Shown: in pieces, positions 1-7,255 of the stretch
Position numbering within the stretch: position 1 is the first letter of the stretch
How the letters are laid out: every line of letters starts with the position of its first letter
Assembly (NCBI GenBank): GCA_905480445.1
Contig: CAJQQJ010000244.1
Span: forward strand, 1 to 22,024
Length of the DNA stretch: 22,024 nt
Reading direction: 5' to 3'
DNA from: an uncultured Alphaproteobacteria bacterium
GTDB taxonomy: Bacteria; Pseudomonadota; Alphaproteobacteria; UBA7985; CAJQQZ01
Notes under the pieces: model-generated
Databases searched by the model: none
What the model was told of the DNA's origin: nothing
The model's input: the letters and a program-made list of their open reading frames with translations, nothing else
Made by a program: the position numbers and the translations under genes

Positions 1-133
1 AAACCATGCCAAATTGGCTATATCCAACCCTAAAAGTTGCAAATAACTGATCCTACTGGAAATCCATCGCTAATTCGGTAATGTCAGACGGGAAAATAGG
101 CCTTATACTGAGGTCTCGATTTGGTAAAACATC
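1..133. other. Intergenic edge, no gene seen
   Basis: This stretch lies downstream of the minus-strand DUF2306 gene and runs to the window edge. It is AT-rich and I see no convincing open frame, RNA gene or strong hairpin. The neighbouring gene on the left is outside the window. Confidence 0.5.
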
Positions 134-535
134 TTAACTTCCAAAGAACATGAGATTGAGAACGCGCCCCGGTGCAAGGATCGCTGGCAATCCTGCACCA
201 ACGATACCACCAACCATAGTGATCAACATAGCTCTCTTGTGTTTTCTGACGTTACCGTTTCGAATGTGATAGACGCCTAAGGGCACTGTAATCAAGACGA
301 CAACCGATAGGATATGGATTGGGCTAACACCATAAGGCATATCAAAGGAGTTGATCCAGAATGAGCCCAAGGCCAGACCCATCATAATGACCGCCCAAGT
401 TCGCCCTAAGACCTTGTGCAAGACCGTTCCTTTTTTAGGGATTAGAATTGCAAGGCTAGCGATGATAACAAAAGCTGCCAAAACTAGGTGAGTTTGAACA
501 GCTAACGTAGCATCTTCGAAAGGCTGGTAGTTCAT
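134..535 (-). CDS. DUF2306-family small membrane protein
   Basis: This 133-residue protein has about four hydrophobic segments (roughly residues 12-32, 46-62, 72-92 and 103-123). It carries the pattern typical of the DUF2306 predicted membrane proteins: a KGTVLHKVLGRTW stretch near residues 35-47, a conserved SFWI segment, an SPIHIL segment and a late HKRAM motif before the last helix, ending in APGR. The biochemical role of the family is not established. It is the last gene of a three-gene minus-strand operon, starting 11 bases after the carotenoid oxygenase stop. A GGGATAGAAAG sequence lies directly before its ATG, a weak ribosome site that suggests partly coupled translation. Its place beside a carotenoid cleavage enzyme suggests a membrane-linked role in that process, which is inference only. 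Confidence 0.8.
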   Translation of the reverse strand: MNYQPFEDATLAVQTHLVLAAFVIIASLAILIPKKGTVLHKVLGRTWAVIMMGLALGSFWINSFDMPYGVSPIHILSVVVLITVPLGVYHIRNGNVRKHKRAMLITMVGGIVGAGLPAILAPGRVLNLMFFGS

Positions 536-546
536 CTTTCTATCCC

Positions 547-2052
547 CTAACTTGCGTAGAAGTTGCCGTGTAGGCCAAGCGGAATGACGTAATCCATTTC
601 CATGACTGCAACAGGTCCATCAGCAAGGCGCTCAGCATTAAAAACATTGAGGCTGGAAGTATTGCGCTCAAAGTCTAGTGAAGTTCCAATCAACCAGCCC
701 TGACCTTCTTTGTCAGACGCGGGATCAGGTACAAAAACATGCTCTTCTGCCATTTCTGAAGCACCAAATGCATAGGCCTCGGTTGATTGGTTGTCATGAT
801 CGACACGAAGCACTTGATTGAGGCCTCTGTAGGCTTCGCCCTCAACACCTTTCATCAGCGTGGTGAAGCCATGTCTTTGGCCTTGGCGGCGCTGGTCGAT
901 GCGAGGGAACTCTGACCCTATGGCCTCGGCCACAGCATTCATTTCAAAAGCTCCAGTCAGTGGATTCAACTTGCACTGCATCAATTCGGAACCCTGACTC
1001 GCGACTTCATTGCCACGCATAACTTCTGTAAAAACAGACGTCATGATGTCTGGTGACTGATAGAGTGGCGCATCAAAACAGATATCGCCGTTGGAGTCTT
1101 CGAAACCATTGGCAAAATGGAAAACCCAAAACGCCGGTATTTCAACAATCTTTTGCGCTGACAGATCATTCTTGTTGATGATCAGGGCTCGACCACCTTT
1201 TTCTGGTTGCCACTCGAAGCTATCCAGGAAACTCCCTCCATTGCTGGCATCAAAATTGTACGGCGGCAGAATCAAAACCAAATGGTTCTCAGTAATCAAA
1301 AAGTCATGAACCATCGGCGTTGCGGGCATTGGAACAACAGCACGGTCGACCAACTGGCCTTGCGGGCTGATCCGGTAAACCACCAAAGCTCCAAAGGCTG
1401 GCGCGTAACCAAAGTTCCAAAGCGTACCATCTTGATCGACCCTTGGGTGGGCACTGAACGGCAATCCAGCCGTATCATCTGTCCAGGCCTTCAGGCCCAG
1501 TGTCTCAAGACTATCTGTATCCAAGCGATAAGCCGATCCGCCTTCCCATAAGGCTAAGAGCTCACCGTTATGTTTGATGACAGAGATGTTGGCGACTGAA
1601 ACTTCATCGGCACTGCGGGCAGATCGAAGTTGTGGATCATGAGTACCAAATGTTTGGAAAACAGCGGCATCAACGTCCGATTCTTGTTTGAATTTATTGG
1701 TCTCAACAAAACGTCCCTCATGAGTTACCTGACCTTGGTTGAAGTTAAAGGCTTGAACCATGCCGTCACCGTCAAACCAATGGTGATAACGAAAATCACC
1801 GACCTCGTGCTGGGCTGCACCATTTCTGAACAAAGTACCGTTTAAACGCTCGGGCAACGTGCCTTTAACTTTCAAACTGACCTTTTCAAAGTTGCTGTTC
1901 ACGCCCTTGTAACCAATCAGCCAAGGCTTTTGTTTGAGGGCTGCTGCGAAATCATCTTTCCACCGATCGTTGGCCGCCAACAGAGGACTGCCAGTCACCG
2001 TGCCTAGAGCCAAAGAAAGTGCGAAGCTTTGCAAAAACTGTCTGCGTTCCAT
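547..2052 (-). CDS. Carotenoid oxygenase (RPE65/CCD family) with Tat-like signal
   Basis: This 501-residue protein is full length for the carotenoid cleavage dioxygenase/RPE65 family, non-haem Fe(II) enzymes that oxidatively cleave a double bond of carotenoids, apocarotenoids or stilbenoids. The four iron-binding histidines can be placed at H202 (SAHPRVD), H249 (MVHDF), H312 (FHFANGFED) and H495 in the C-terminal LHGNFYAS, so the enzyme should be catalytic. The HWFDGDGM segment near residue 91 is also typical. The N-terminus begins MERRQFLQSF, a twin-arginine RRxFL motif followed by a hydrophobic stretch to about residue 27, suggesting export of the folded protein. The gene starts 2 bases after the DUF2141 stop and precedes the DUF2306 gene, so the three are almost certainly cotranscribed. 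The substrate cannot be told from sequence; lignostilbene-type and apocarotenoid-type activities are both possible. Confidence 0.93.
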   Translation of the reverse strand: MERRQFLQSFALSLALGTVTGSPLLAANDRWKDDFAAALKQKPWLIGYKGVNSNFEKVSLKVKGTLPERLNGTLFRNGAAQHEVGDFRYHHWFDGDGMVQAFNFNQGQVTHEGRFVETNKFKQESDVDAAVFQTFGTHDPQLRSARSADEVSVANISVIKHNGELLALWEGGSAYRLDTDSLETLGLKAWTDDTAGLPFSAHPRVDQDGTLWNFGYAPAFGALVVYRISPQGQLVDRAVVPMPATPMVHDFLITENHLVLILPPYNFDASNGGSFLDSFEWQPEKGGRALIINKNDLSAQKIVEIPAFWVFHFANGFEDSNGDICFDAPLYQSPDIMTSVFTEVMRGNEVASQGSELMQCKLNPLTGAFEMNAVAEAIGSEFPRIDQRRQGQRHGFTTLMKGVEGEAYRGLNQVLRVDHDNQSTEAYAFGASEMAEEHVFVPDPASDKEGQGWLIGTSLDFERNTSSLNVFNAERLADGPVAVMEMDYVIPLGLHGNFYAS

Positions 2053-2054
2053 GA

Positions 2055-2483
2055 CTATTTCACCATTTGGAAAGAAGTAGAGGCACCGTCTTCCGTCAAT
2101 TTAATCGCCGCATCTTCAAATGACGGCGGACCAAAGGAACCCCTTGCATTGTTTGAAAAGCCATAAGGTTCTGCAGGCATACCCAACAGGTTCGTGTCGA
2201 ATTTATCGTTGGCGTTCTCATCATACCAACCAGCCATCGCGTAAAGCCCAGGCTTTAGACCCGTGAAGACAATGGTTGTTGTTTCACCTTCCGCTTTTAC
2301 TCTTTTCCCAGTAAGGGCCTTGCGTTTCGATGGAAAGCCTTCCGCACCGTCCATGACACCAACGTTGATGGTGCCGCCGGGATTTTCGATACCAGTGATG
2401 GTTACCGTAAGATCAGCGGCTTGCACTGTTGTCACTGCAAACAAAACGCCAGAAGTGATCAAAGCTGTCTTTAAAAAGCGCAT
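2055..2483 (-). CDS. DUF2141 secreted protein
   Basis: This 142-residue protein has a Sec-type signal peptide (MRFLKTALITSG then a hydrophobic run, cleavage probably after VQA-A near residue 22). The mature part is a compact beta-rich domain of the DUF2141 family: an FTGLKPGLYAM segment, a YDENANDKFD acidic loop resembling a calcium-type loop, then LGMPAEPYGFSNNA and FGPPSFEDA near the C-terminus. Family function is unknown. AAGGAA lies 7 bases before the ATG. It is the first gene of the operon with the carotenoid oxygenase and the DUF2306 protein. If the oxygenase is Tat-exported, these two would share the periplasm, so an accessory or binding role is plausible, but this is inference. Confidence 0.88.
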   Translation of the reverse strand: MRFLKTALITSGVLFAVTTVQAADLTVTITGIENPGGTINVGVMDGAEGFPSKRKALTGKRVKAEGETTTIVFTGLKPGLYAMAGWYDENANDKFDTNLLGMPAEPYGFSNNARGSFGPPSFEDAAIKLTEDGASTSFQMVK

Positions 2484-2627
2484 GGTATTTCCTTAATAGC
2501 TAGGTATAAAACTCGAAGTCGTTTCGCTGTAACTCAGCGATGGGCTTGTTATGGAGAGGCTTTCTAAGACGAGCCAGCGGCCGTTCGTAAAAGGCCCTTA
2601 AAACTACGTGAATGGCAGGAGTTGAAT
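2484..2627. promoter_or_regulatory. Divergent promoter region, LytTR gene / carotenoid oxygenase operon
   Basis: This gap separates the minus-strand DUF2141-oxygenase operon from the plus-strand LytTR gene and must hold both promoters. It contains a perfect 6-base dyad, TCGCTG-TAACT-CAGCGA, at 2524-2540. The pentamer AACTC occurs at 2510-2514 and 2531-2535, 21 bases apart. LytTR domains commonly bind pairs of direct repeats about two helical turns apart, so these are candidate sites, but the match is short and unproven. Confidence 0.4.
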
Positions 2628-3365
2628 TTGACGCTTCGTGAAATGCAGGCAACGATCTTTGCTCCGACCCGGTTGGTAATCTATGCTGCGGTCGCTGTAA
2701 TTCTGATTGTCGTTAGTCCCTTTGGTACAGACAAGATCTTGTCGTGGCCTGGTCGGATAGGTTACTGGGGCGTCTCAACTCTCCTGATCTGTTTCATCTC
2801 AGACATTGTGACGCGAGCGGCCAGCGCTTTTTTTGCAGACGATAAACCGCTCTATCAGATCGCAGCCAACACCGTTCTGACTTGTTTGGCCGTCACAACA
2901 GTCATTTTTTTGGTTAACATGACCGTATGGGGCCCTGATCCAAAGGTCCCTGGATTCTTTGATCTGTTGTTAATTGTAGCACCGATTTCCTTGGCTGTTT
3001 CAGCGACAATCACCTTTTTGGTCCGAAAGCTTCGCCCGCAGCCGGATGAAAAAGAAATTCCCTTTTTTCGTCGTCTTCCTCATCACATAGGAACCGAACT
3101 GTCGTACCTCTCTATGCAGGATCACTATGTTGAAGTCGTCACCTCCAAAGGTAAAGAAATGCTGTTGATGCGGTTCTCTGATGCCTTGGCTGAATTAGAG
3201 GATTACGACGGCTTGCAAATCCACAGGTCGCACTGGGTGGCCAAAGATGCGGTAACCGGCCCTAAGAGAGTAGATGGCAAACTCTTCTTACAGATGATTG
3301 ACGAAGCAGAGTTGCCGGTTAGCCGATCTTTTCAAGCTCAAGTCAAAGAAGAGCTCAGATTCTAA
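2628..3365 (+). CDS. Membrane-anchored LytTR-family transcriptional regulator
   Basis: The protein of about 245 residues has four predicted membrane helices in the N-terminal 140 residues and a C-terminal LytTR DNA-binding domain from about residue 150 to the end. The domain is recognised by the LSYLSMQDHYVEVVT segment, the LLMRFSDALAEL strand-helix and the signature IHRSHWVA. There is no receiver domain, so it belongs to the integral-membrane LytTR type that binds DNA from the membrane. The frame opens at TTG 2622, but AGGAG at 2617-2621 touches that codon; TTG at 2628 sits 6 bases from it and is preferred. ATG 2643 is too far from the ribosome site. It is divergent from the carotenoid oxygenase operon and may regulate it; the signal sensed is unknown. 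Its 3' end is 9 bases from the convergent hydroxylase gene. Confidence 0.88.
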   Translation: MTLREMQATIFAPTRLVIYAAVAVILIVVSPFGTDKILSWPGRIGYWGVSTLLICFISDIVTRAASAFFADDKPLYQIAANTVLTCLAVTTVIFLVNMTVWGPDPKVPGFFDLLLIVAPISLAVSATITFLVRKLRPQPDEKEIPFFRRLPHHIGTELSYLSMQDHYVEVVTSKGKEMLLMRFSDALAELEDYDGLQIHRSHWVAKDAVTGPKRVDGKLFLQMIDEAELPVSRSFQAQVKEELRF

Positions 3366-3374
3366 GGTCCAGCT

Positions 3375-4283
3375 TTACTTCCTGACAAAGGGCAGTTTAA
3401 GCACGTCAAAACTACGTTCATAGGGCGGCAATCCAGACTTAGGGCTAACACCTAAGTTTTTTGGCGCCACATCTGGCTTGTAATAGAAGGTTCCAAACAG
3501 CTGGTCATAGATCGATAAAGTGGCACCATAGTTTTTGGCTTCATTCACATTGGCGCTGTGATGGTAGCGGTGCAATTCCGGGCCAACAAAAAGGTAATTG
3601 AACCAACCCATTCTGACATCAACATTAAAGTGGCTGATTAGGCCATGGAAACCATTGATGATCAAAAACATAACCACGACTTCGGGACTGTACCCCATGA
3701 ACCAAATTGGCAAAATAATGACCACAGCCTGGATCACGATCCCATTAAGAGGATGAAAGACCGCATGCATAATCAGGTAGAGCCGAGGCGGCAAATGATG
3801 GGCAGCATGGACCCGCCACAGGAACAAGCCAATCGCTCCTCGTCCTTCATGCATAAGTCGGTGAATTGAATAGTTGATGGCCTCAAAGATCAGGAAACAG
3901 AGCACAAGCTGAATCGGGTCCGGCCAACCCGACGCTGGTCCCGCAGAAACGTTCGACAAAGAAATCGCAAAAAACGCGAGGGTCGCAGATAGACCAGCCA
4001 CAAAGATTGTGTTGATGAGGGCAAACTTCATATCTGCGATGAAGGATTTCAGGGTCATTGACCAACGTTTTTCATAAGGAAACCGCCATTCGACAAGAAG
4101 ATAAATTCCCCCTAGTAGCCCTATCGTACAACCCCACACCAAACGTGGGTTGAACTGATGGGTATGAAGAATGTGAAAAGCCGTCAATACGACAAGCCAA
4201 CTCATAGGATAGAGCCCCCAACGCACCAAGGCTCTCATCGTCCCTTCATCAGAAGCTGTCGAATCTTTGGCTTTATCAATCAC
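3375..4283 (-). CDS. Sterol desaturase / fatty acid hydroxylase family membrane enzyme
   Basis: This 302-residue integral membrane protein carries the histidine clusters of the fatty-acid-hydroxylase/sterol-desaturase superfamily, membrane di-iron oxygenases that hydroxylate or desaturate lipids, sterols or carotenoids. Visible boxes are HRLMH (141-145), HAAHH (159-163), a HAVFH pair (173-177), a HGLISH pair (213-218) and HRYHH (238-242). Hydrophobic stretches fill residues 25-110 and 180-212. The start is GTG at 4283 with AGGTAAG upstream; ATG at 4238 (residue 16) is an alternative. It is divergent from a TetR gene with palindromic DNA between them, so TetR control is likely. The substrate is unknown; closeness to a carotenoid oxygenase makes a carotenoid or other isoprenoid lipid possible. 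Confidence 0.9.
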   Translation of the reverse strand: MIDKAKDSTASDEGTMRALVRWGLYPMSWLVVLTAFHILHTHQFNPRLVWGCTIGLLGGIYLLVEWRFPYEKRWSMTLKSFIADMKFALINTIFVAGLSATLAFFAISLSNVSAGPASGWPDPIQLVLCFLIFEAINYSIHRLMHEGRGAIGLFLWRVHAAHHLPPRLYLIMHAVFHPLNGIVIQAVVIILPIWFMGYSPEVVVMFLIINGFHGLISHFNVDVRMGWFNYLFVGPELHRYHHSANVNEAKNYGATLSIYDQLFGTFYYKPDVAPKNLGVSPKSGLPPYERSFDVLKLPFVRK

Positions 4284-4307
4284 TTTACTTACCTAAGTTG
4301 GTTGAAT

Positions 4308-4384
4308 TGTCGGACAGATGTCCATTAATATCCAAATGGCGAAAACAGTAGTCCAGTGATGAAATTTCTGTCCAGAAATGGACA
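4308..4384. promoter_or_regulatory. Candidate TetR operators
   Basis: Two perfect inverted repeats built on the same half-site lie in the 114-base divergent gap. The first is GGACA-GA-TGTCC at 4312-4323, overlapping TGTC-G-GACA at 4308-4316. The second is TGTCCA-GAAA-TGGACA at 4369-4384, directly before the TetR ribosome site. TGTCCA begins at 4319 and 4369, exactly 50 bases apart, and a smaller CCA-AA-TGG dyad lies at 4332-4339. Their position fits autorepression of the TetR gene and control of the divergent hydroxylase. Confidence 0.6.
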
Positions 4385-4397
4385 AGAGGGAGCATAA

Positions 4398-4952
4398 ATG
4401 TCCGAGATAAAACAAGAAGATCGTAGAGTTCAAAGAACCAAGAGCCAACTGTGGGAAGCGCTACTCAAACAATCGCGAGAGAGGAGCTGGGAAAACATTA
4501 ACGTGCGTGGCATCTGTACAGAGGCCAATGTAGCTCGGTCATCATTTTATCTTCATTTCAACAACAAATTTGATCTCCTAGATTTCGGTTTCTCCCACGG
4601 TATGGAAGCTGCAAGAATTTTCGTTCAATCCAGCAAGACTGAAGAGGTTCGATGGGCCACCTTTGATTGGTTGTTCACTCATATTGCTGGCAAGCACGAG
4701 TTCTATAAAGAAACTGGTCCAGCAAACGAATTCATCTTCGCTCGTTTTCAGAGATCTGTTTGTGAACTGCTAACTTATGAACTCACGTTGAAACGCAAGG
4801 CTTGCTCAAGCGAAGCCGTCGCTTTCGCTGTTGGCGGTGTTTTCTCGGTTCTCAAAACCCAAGTAGCGAAGCAAGGTCACGCGCTCGGAGCAAAACAACG
4901 CAACCAGCTCAATCACTGGACCAACTTGGTATTGGGCATAAAAGCCAGTTAA
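4398..4952 (+). CDS. TetR-family transcriptional regulator
   Basis: This 184-residue protein has an N-terminal TetR helix-turn-helix at about residues 12-60. Characteristic pieces are RTKSQLWEALL, the INVRGICTEANVARSSFYLHFNNKFDLL recognition region (split over residues 34-62) and the loss of similarity after it, as expected for the ligand-binding half. An AGAGGGAG ribosome site ends about 5 bases before ATG 4398. The gene is divergent from the sterol-desaturase family gene, with palindromes in the shared control region. It most likely represses both genes and releases on binding a lipid-like or other small ligand; the ligand is unknown. Confidence 0.9.
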   Translation: MSEIKQEDRRVQRTKSQLWEALLKQSRERSWENINVRGICTEANVARSSFYLHFNNKFDLLDFGFSHGMEAARIFVQSSKTEEVRWATFDWLFTHIAGKHEFYKETGPANEFIFARFQRSVCELLTYELTLKRKACSSEAVAFAVGGVFSVLKTQVAKQGHALGAKQRNQLNHWTNLVLGIKAS

Positions 4953-5033
4953 TCACTCCTGCAAAATTGGTCTGCTTATTTCGTGCGATTCTAGGTATTT
5001 ATTCAGGCCAAACGCATCGCTAAAACTCGATAT

Positions 5034-5762
5034 ATGGCTACTTTATTATCTGTGAATCTGAACAAAATCGCCTTACTGCGTAACTCCCGCGGCGGCTCAG
5101 CCCCTGACTTGTTGCACTTTGGCCAACTGGCCATCGACAACGGTGCAAAAGGTTTGACGGTTCACCCTCGTGCGGACCAGCGCCATATTCGCTTGGATGA
5201 TGTTGTGGCACTTTCCAAGTTGCCACAGATCCAATCCGGCGAGATTGAATTCAACATCGAAGGTGATTTGCGGCCAGAACTGATCCGCATGTCAGAGGTA
5301 ATCAAGCCGACGCAGTTTACAGTCGTGCCAGTAATGCCTAACGAAATCACATCCGACCGCGGCTGGCGACCCTACGATGAGCATGGCTTGTTAAAAGAGA
5401 CCGTCGATCGATTGAGTGCTTATACCCGTGTTGCTGTCTTTTGCGATGCTGATCCGGCCTCGGTTGAATTGGCGGCTGAAGGCGGCATTCAGGCTATCGA
5501 GATTTTCACCGGCCCCTATGCCCATGCTTTTGACTTGGGTAAAAGTGAAGTTAAACTAGCAGCCATCAAATCTGCGACCGATCGAGCAACAGAACTAGGC
5601 CTCCGCCTCAATGGCGGTCATGATCTTACAGTTGATAATTTGCCTACACTGCTAGCCGCAATTCCCTTCCACGAGCTTTCTATTGGCCACCATCTCACTT
5701 GCATGGCCGTAGAGCAAGGTTGGGCCAAAGCAGTAAAAGCTTACGCGGATGTTTGTGGATAG
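5034..5762 (+). CDS. pdxJ: Pyridoxine 5'-phosphate synthase
   Basis: PdxJ condenses 1-deoxy-D-xylulose 5-phosphate with 3-amino-2-oxopropyl phosphate to form pyridoxine 5'-phosphate, the last step of the DXP-dependent vitamin B6 pathway in the cytoplasm. The 242-residue length and the motifs fit a TIM-barrel PdxJ: SVNLNKIALLRNSRGG at the N-terminus, TVHPRADQRHIR with the active-site histidine, EFNIEG with the catalytic glutamate, TSDRGW, IEIFTGPYA, LNGGHDL and the phosphate-binding LSIGHH. The variant differs from the E. coli form (VNLNKIA rather than VNIDHVA) and matches the subgroup of many alpha- and some gammaproteobacteria. The loop VVPVMPNEITSDRGW replaces the usual VPE or VPD segment. 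No strong ribosome site is visible. Unlike many genomes, no acpS or recO gene is next to it. Confidence 0.95.
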   Translation: MATLLSVNLNKIALLRNSRGGSAPDLLHFGQLAIDNGAKGLTVHPRADQRHIRLDDVVALSKLPQIQSGEIEFNIEGDLRPELIRMSEVIKPTQFTVVPVMPNEITSDRGWRPYDEHGLLKETVDRLSAYTRVAVFCDADPASVELAAEGGIQAIEIFTGPYAHAFDLGKSEVKLAAIKSATDRATELGLRLNGGHDLTVDNLPTLLAAIPFHELSIGHHLTCMAVEQGWAKAVKAYADVCG

Positions 5763-5796
5763 CCTCAGCAGCCACCCCGACTGAATAAAGGGAATG

Positions 5797-5850
5797 GAGG
5801 GATCTCATGCCAACTGTTGGGAGATCCCTCGACTTCGCTCGGGATGACGC
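5797..5850. repeat. Long inverted repeat between convergent pdxJ and pntB
   Basis: A perfect 10-base stem GAGGGATCTC (5797-5806) / GAGATCCCTC (5821-5830) encloses a 14-base loop. The right arm runs into CCCTCGACTTCGCTCGGGA (from 5826), which can form a second, mutually exclusive hairpin (CTCGA against TCGGG). Neither is directly followed by a T-run, though T-rich DNA follows at 5851-5866. The wording resembles dispersed intergenic palindromic repeats that I recall from many bacterial genomes. It probably acts as a bidirectional terminator or mRNA-end element for both convergent genes. Confidence 0.65.
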
Positions 5851-5865
5851 TTTTATCGGTTTTTA

Positions 5866-7239
5866 CTAAGAAATTTTCTGTAGCAAGCCATCCAGAGATG
5901 CTTTCGCATCACCGTAGAACATGCGTGTGTTTTCCTTGAAGAACAGCGGGTTTTCGACGCCAGAGTAACCAGTGCCTTGACCACGCTTGGAAACGAATAC
6001 TTGCTTTGCTTTCCAGACTTCTAACACCGGCATACCAGCAATCGGAGAGTTAGGATCTTCTTGAGCTGCTGGATTAACAATATCATTTGATCCAATAACC
6101 ATGACGACGTCGGTGTCTGGTAGATCTTCGTTGATCTCGTCCATCTCTAACACGATATCGTAAGGCACTTTAGCTTCCGCCAACAAGACGTTCATATGTC
6201 CAGGCAATCGGCCAGCAACAGGGTGAATCGCAAAGCGGACGTTCTTGCCTTTGGCTCGCAGACGCCTGGTGAGCTCAGAAACTGAACTTTGTGCTTGTGC
6301 AACGGCCATCCCATATCCTGGAACAATGACAACTGAGTCGGCATCGTCAAGAGCCGCTGCCACAGAGTCTGCATCCGTTGCGATCATCTCGCCATCGATT
6401 TCCATAGCAGGGCCTTTGCTGCCACCGAAGCCACCAAGAATGACCGAGATAAAGGAACGGTTCATGGCCTTACACATGATGTACGAGAGGATAGCACCTG
6501 AAGAGCCAACGAGGGCACCGGTCACGATCAACAGATCATTGCCAAGCAAGAAGCCGGTCGCCGCTGCTGCCCAACCAGAATAGGAGTTCAGCATAGAAAC
6601 AACCACGGGCATATCGGCACCACCAATGGCCATCACCATATGGATACCAATGATGAAGGCGATTGCCGCCATCGCGTAGAGCGTCCAAGGACCGGCATGG
6701 TTCATATACATGGCACCAAGCACGATACAAGCAATCACCATAGCAGCGTTGAAAAGGTGACGGCCTGGCAGGGTTAAGGCTTTGCCGTTGATAGAGCCAG
6801 CGAGCTTGCCATAGGCAATGATAGAACCAGTGAAAGTGATGGCACCAATAAAGACACCTAAGAAAATTTCAACCTCGTGGATGATCAGTTCTGCGCCGAT
6901 CATGCCCGCAGGAGGATTGAAGTCAGAGTTGATACCAATAAAGACGGCTGCCAAACCAACAAAGGAGTGAAGCGCCGCCACCAACTGTGGCATGCCTGTC
7001 ATTTCAACACGTTGCGCAACGACGATACCAATGACTGCACCAACGGCAATCATCACGACTAGAATTGTGCTTAACTCAACAAGTGGGCCAAAAACAGTCG
7101 CCAGAACGGCAATCGCCATACCGACAATGCCGTACCAAACAGCGCGTTTGGCAGATTCTTGGTTACTCAACCCACCCAGCGAAAGGATGAAAAGAACGGA
7201 AGCAGCGATGTAAGCTGCGGTAACGATTCCTGTGCTCAT
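5866..7239 (-). CDS. pntB: NAD(P) transhydrogenase subunit beta
   Basis: PntB forms the proton channel (domain II) and the NADP(H)-binding domain III of the membrane transhydrogenase, which uses the proton gradient to reduce NADP+ with NADH. The 457-residue length is normal. About residues 1-260 are membrane helices carrying LHSFVGLAAV with the channel histidine H91, then GGADMPVVVSMLNSYSGWAAAA (D209 and N218 area). The soluble domain has PGYGMAVAQAQ (307-317), HPVAGRLPGHMNVLLAEA (339-356), IGSNDIVNPAAQ and the SKRGQGTGYSGVENPLF loop, all characteristic. A GGAGAG site lies about 7 bases before the ATG. It follows pntA by 16 bases in one operon. Convergent with pdxJ. Confidence 0.97.
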   Translation of the reverse strand: MSTGIVTAAYIAASVLFILSLGGLSNQESAKRAVWYGIVGMAIAVLATVFGPLVELSTILVVMIAVGAVIGIVVAQRVEMTGMPQLVAALHSFVGLAAVFIGINSDFNPPAGMIGAELIIHEVEIFLGVFIGAITFTGSIIAYGKLAGSINGKALTLPGRHLFNAAMVIACIVLGAMYMNHAGPWTLYAMAAIAFIIGIHMVMAIGGADMPVVVSMLNSYSGWAAAATGFLLGNDLLIVTGALVGSSGAILSYIMCKAMNRSFISVILGGFGGSKGPAMEIDGEMIATDADSVAAALDDADSVVIVPGYGMAVAQAQSSVSELTRRLRAKGKNVRFAIHPVAGRLPGHMNVLLAEAKVPYDIVLEMDEINEDLPDTDVVMVIGSNDIVNPAAQEDPNSPIAGMPVLEVWKAKQVFVSKRGQGTGYSGVENPLFFKENTRMFYGDAKASLDGLLQKIS

Positions 7240-7255
7240 GTGTTCTCTCCTACCT

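Noticed and set aside
1091..1551. Plus-strand frames inside the carotenoid oxygenase gene
   Set aside because: They are antisense to a well-conserved enzyme that has all four iron histidines; no ribosome site and no family features.
3645..3869. 74-codon plus-strand frame in the sterol-desaturase family gene
   Set aside because: It is rich in H, M, Q and D because it is the complement of the histidine-box region; no independent coding evidence.
4802..5023. 73-codon plus-strand frame overlapping the TetR gene end
   Set aside because: It mostly overlaps the TetR gene in another frame, has a basic random composition and no ribosome site.
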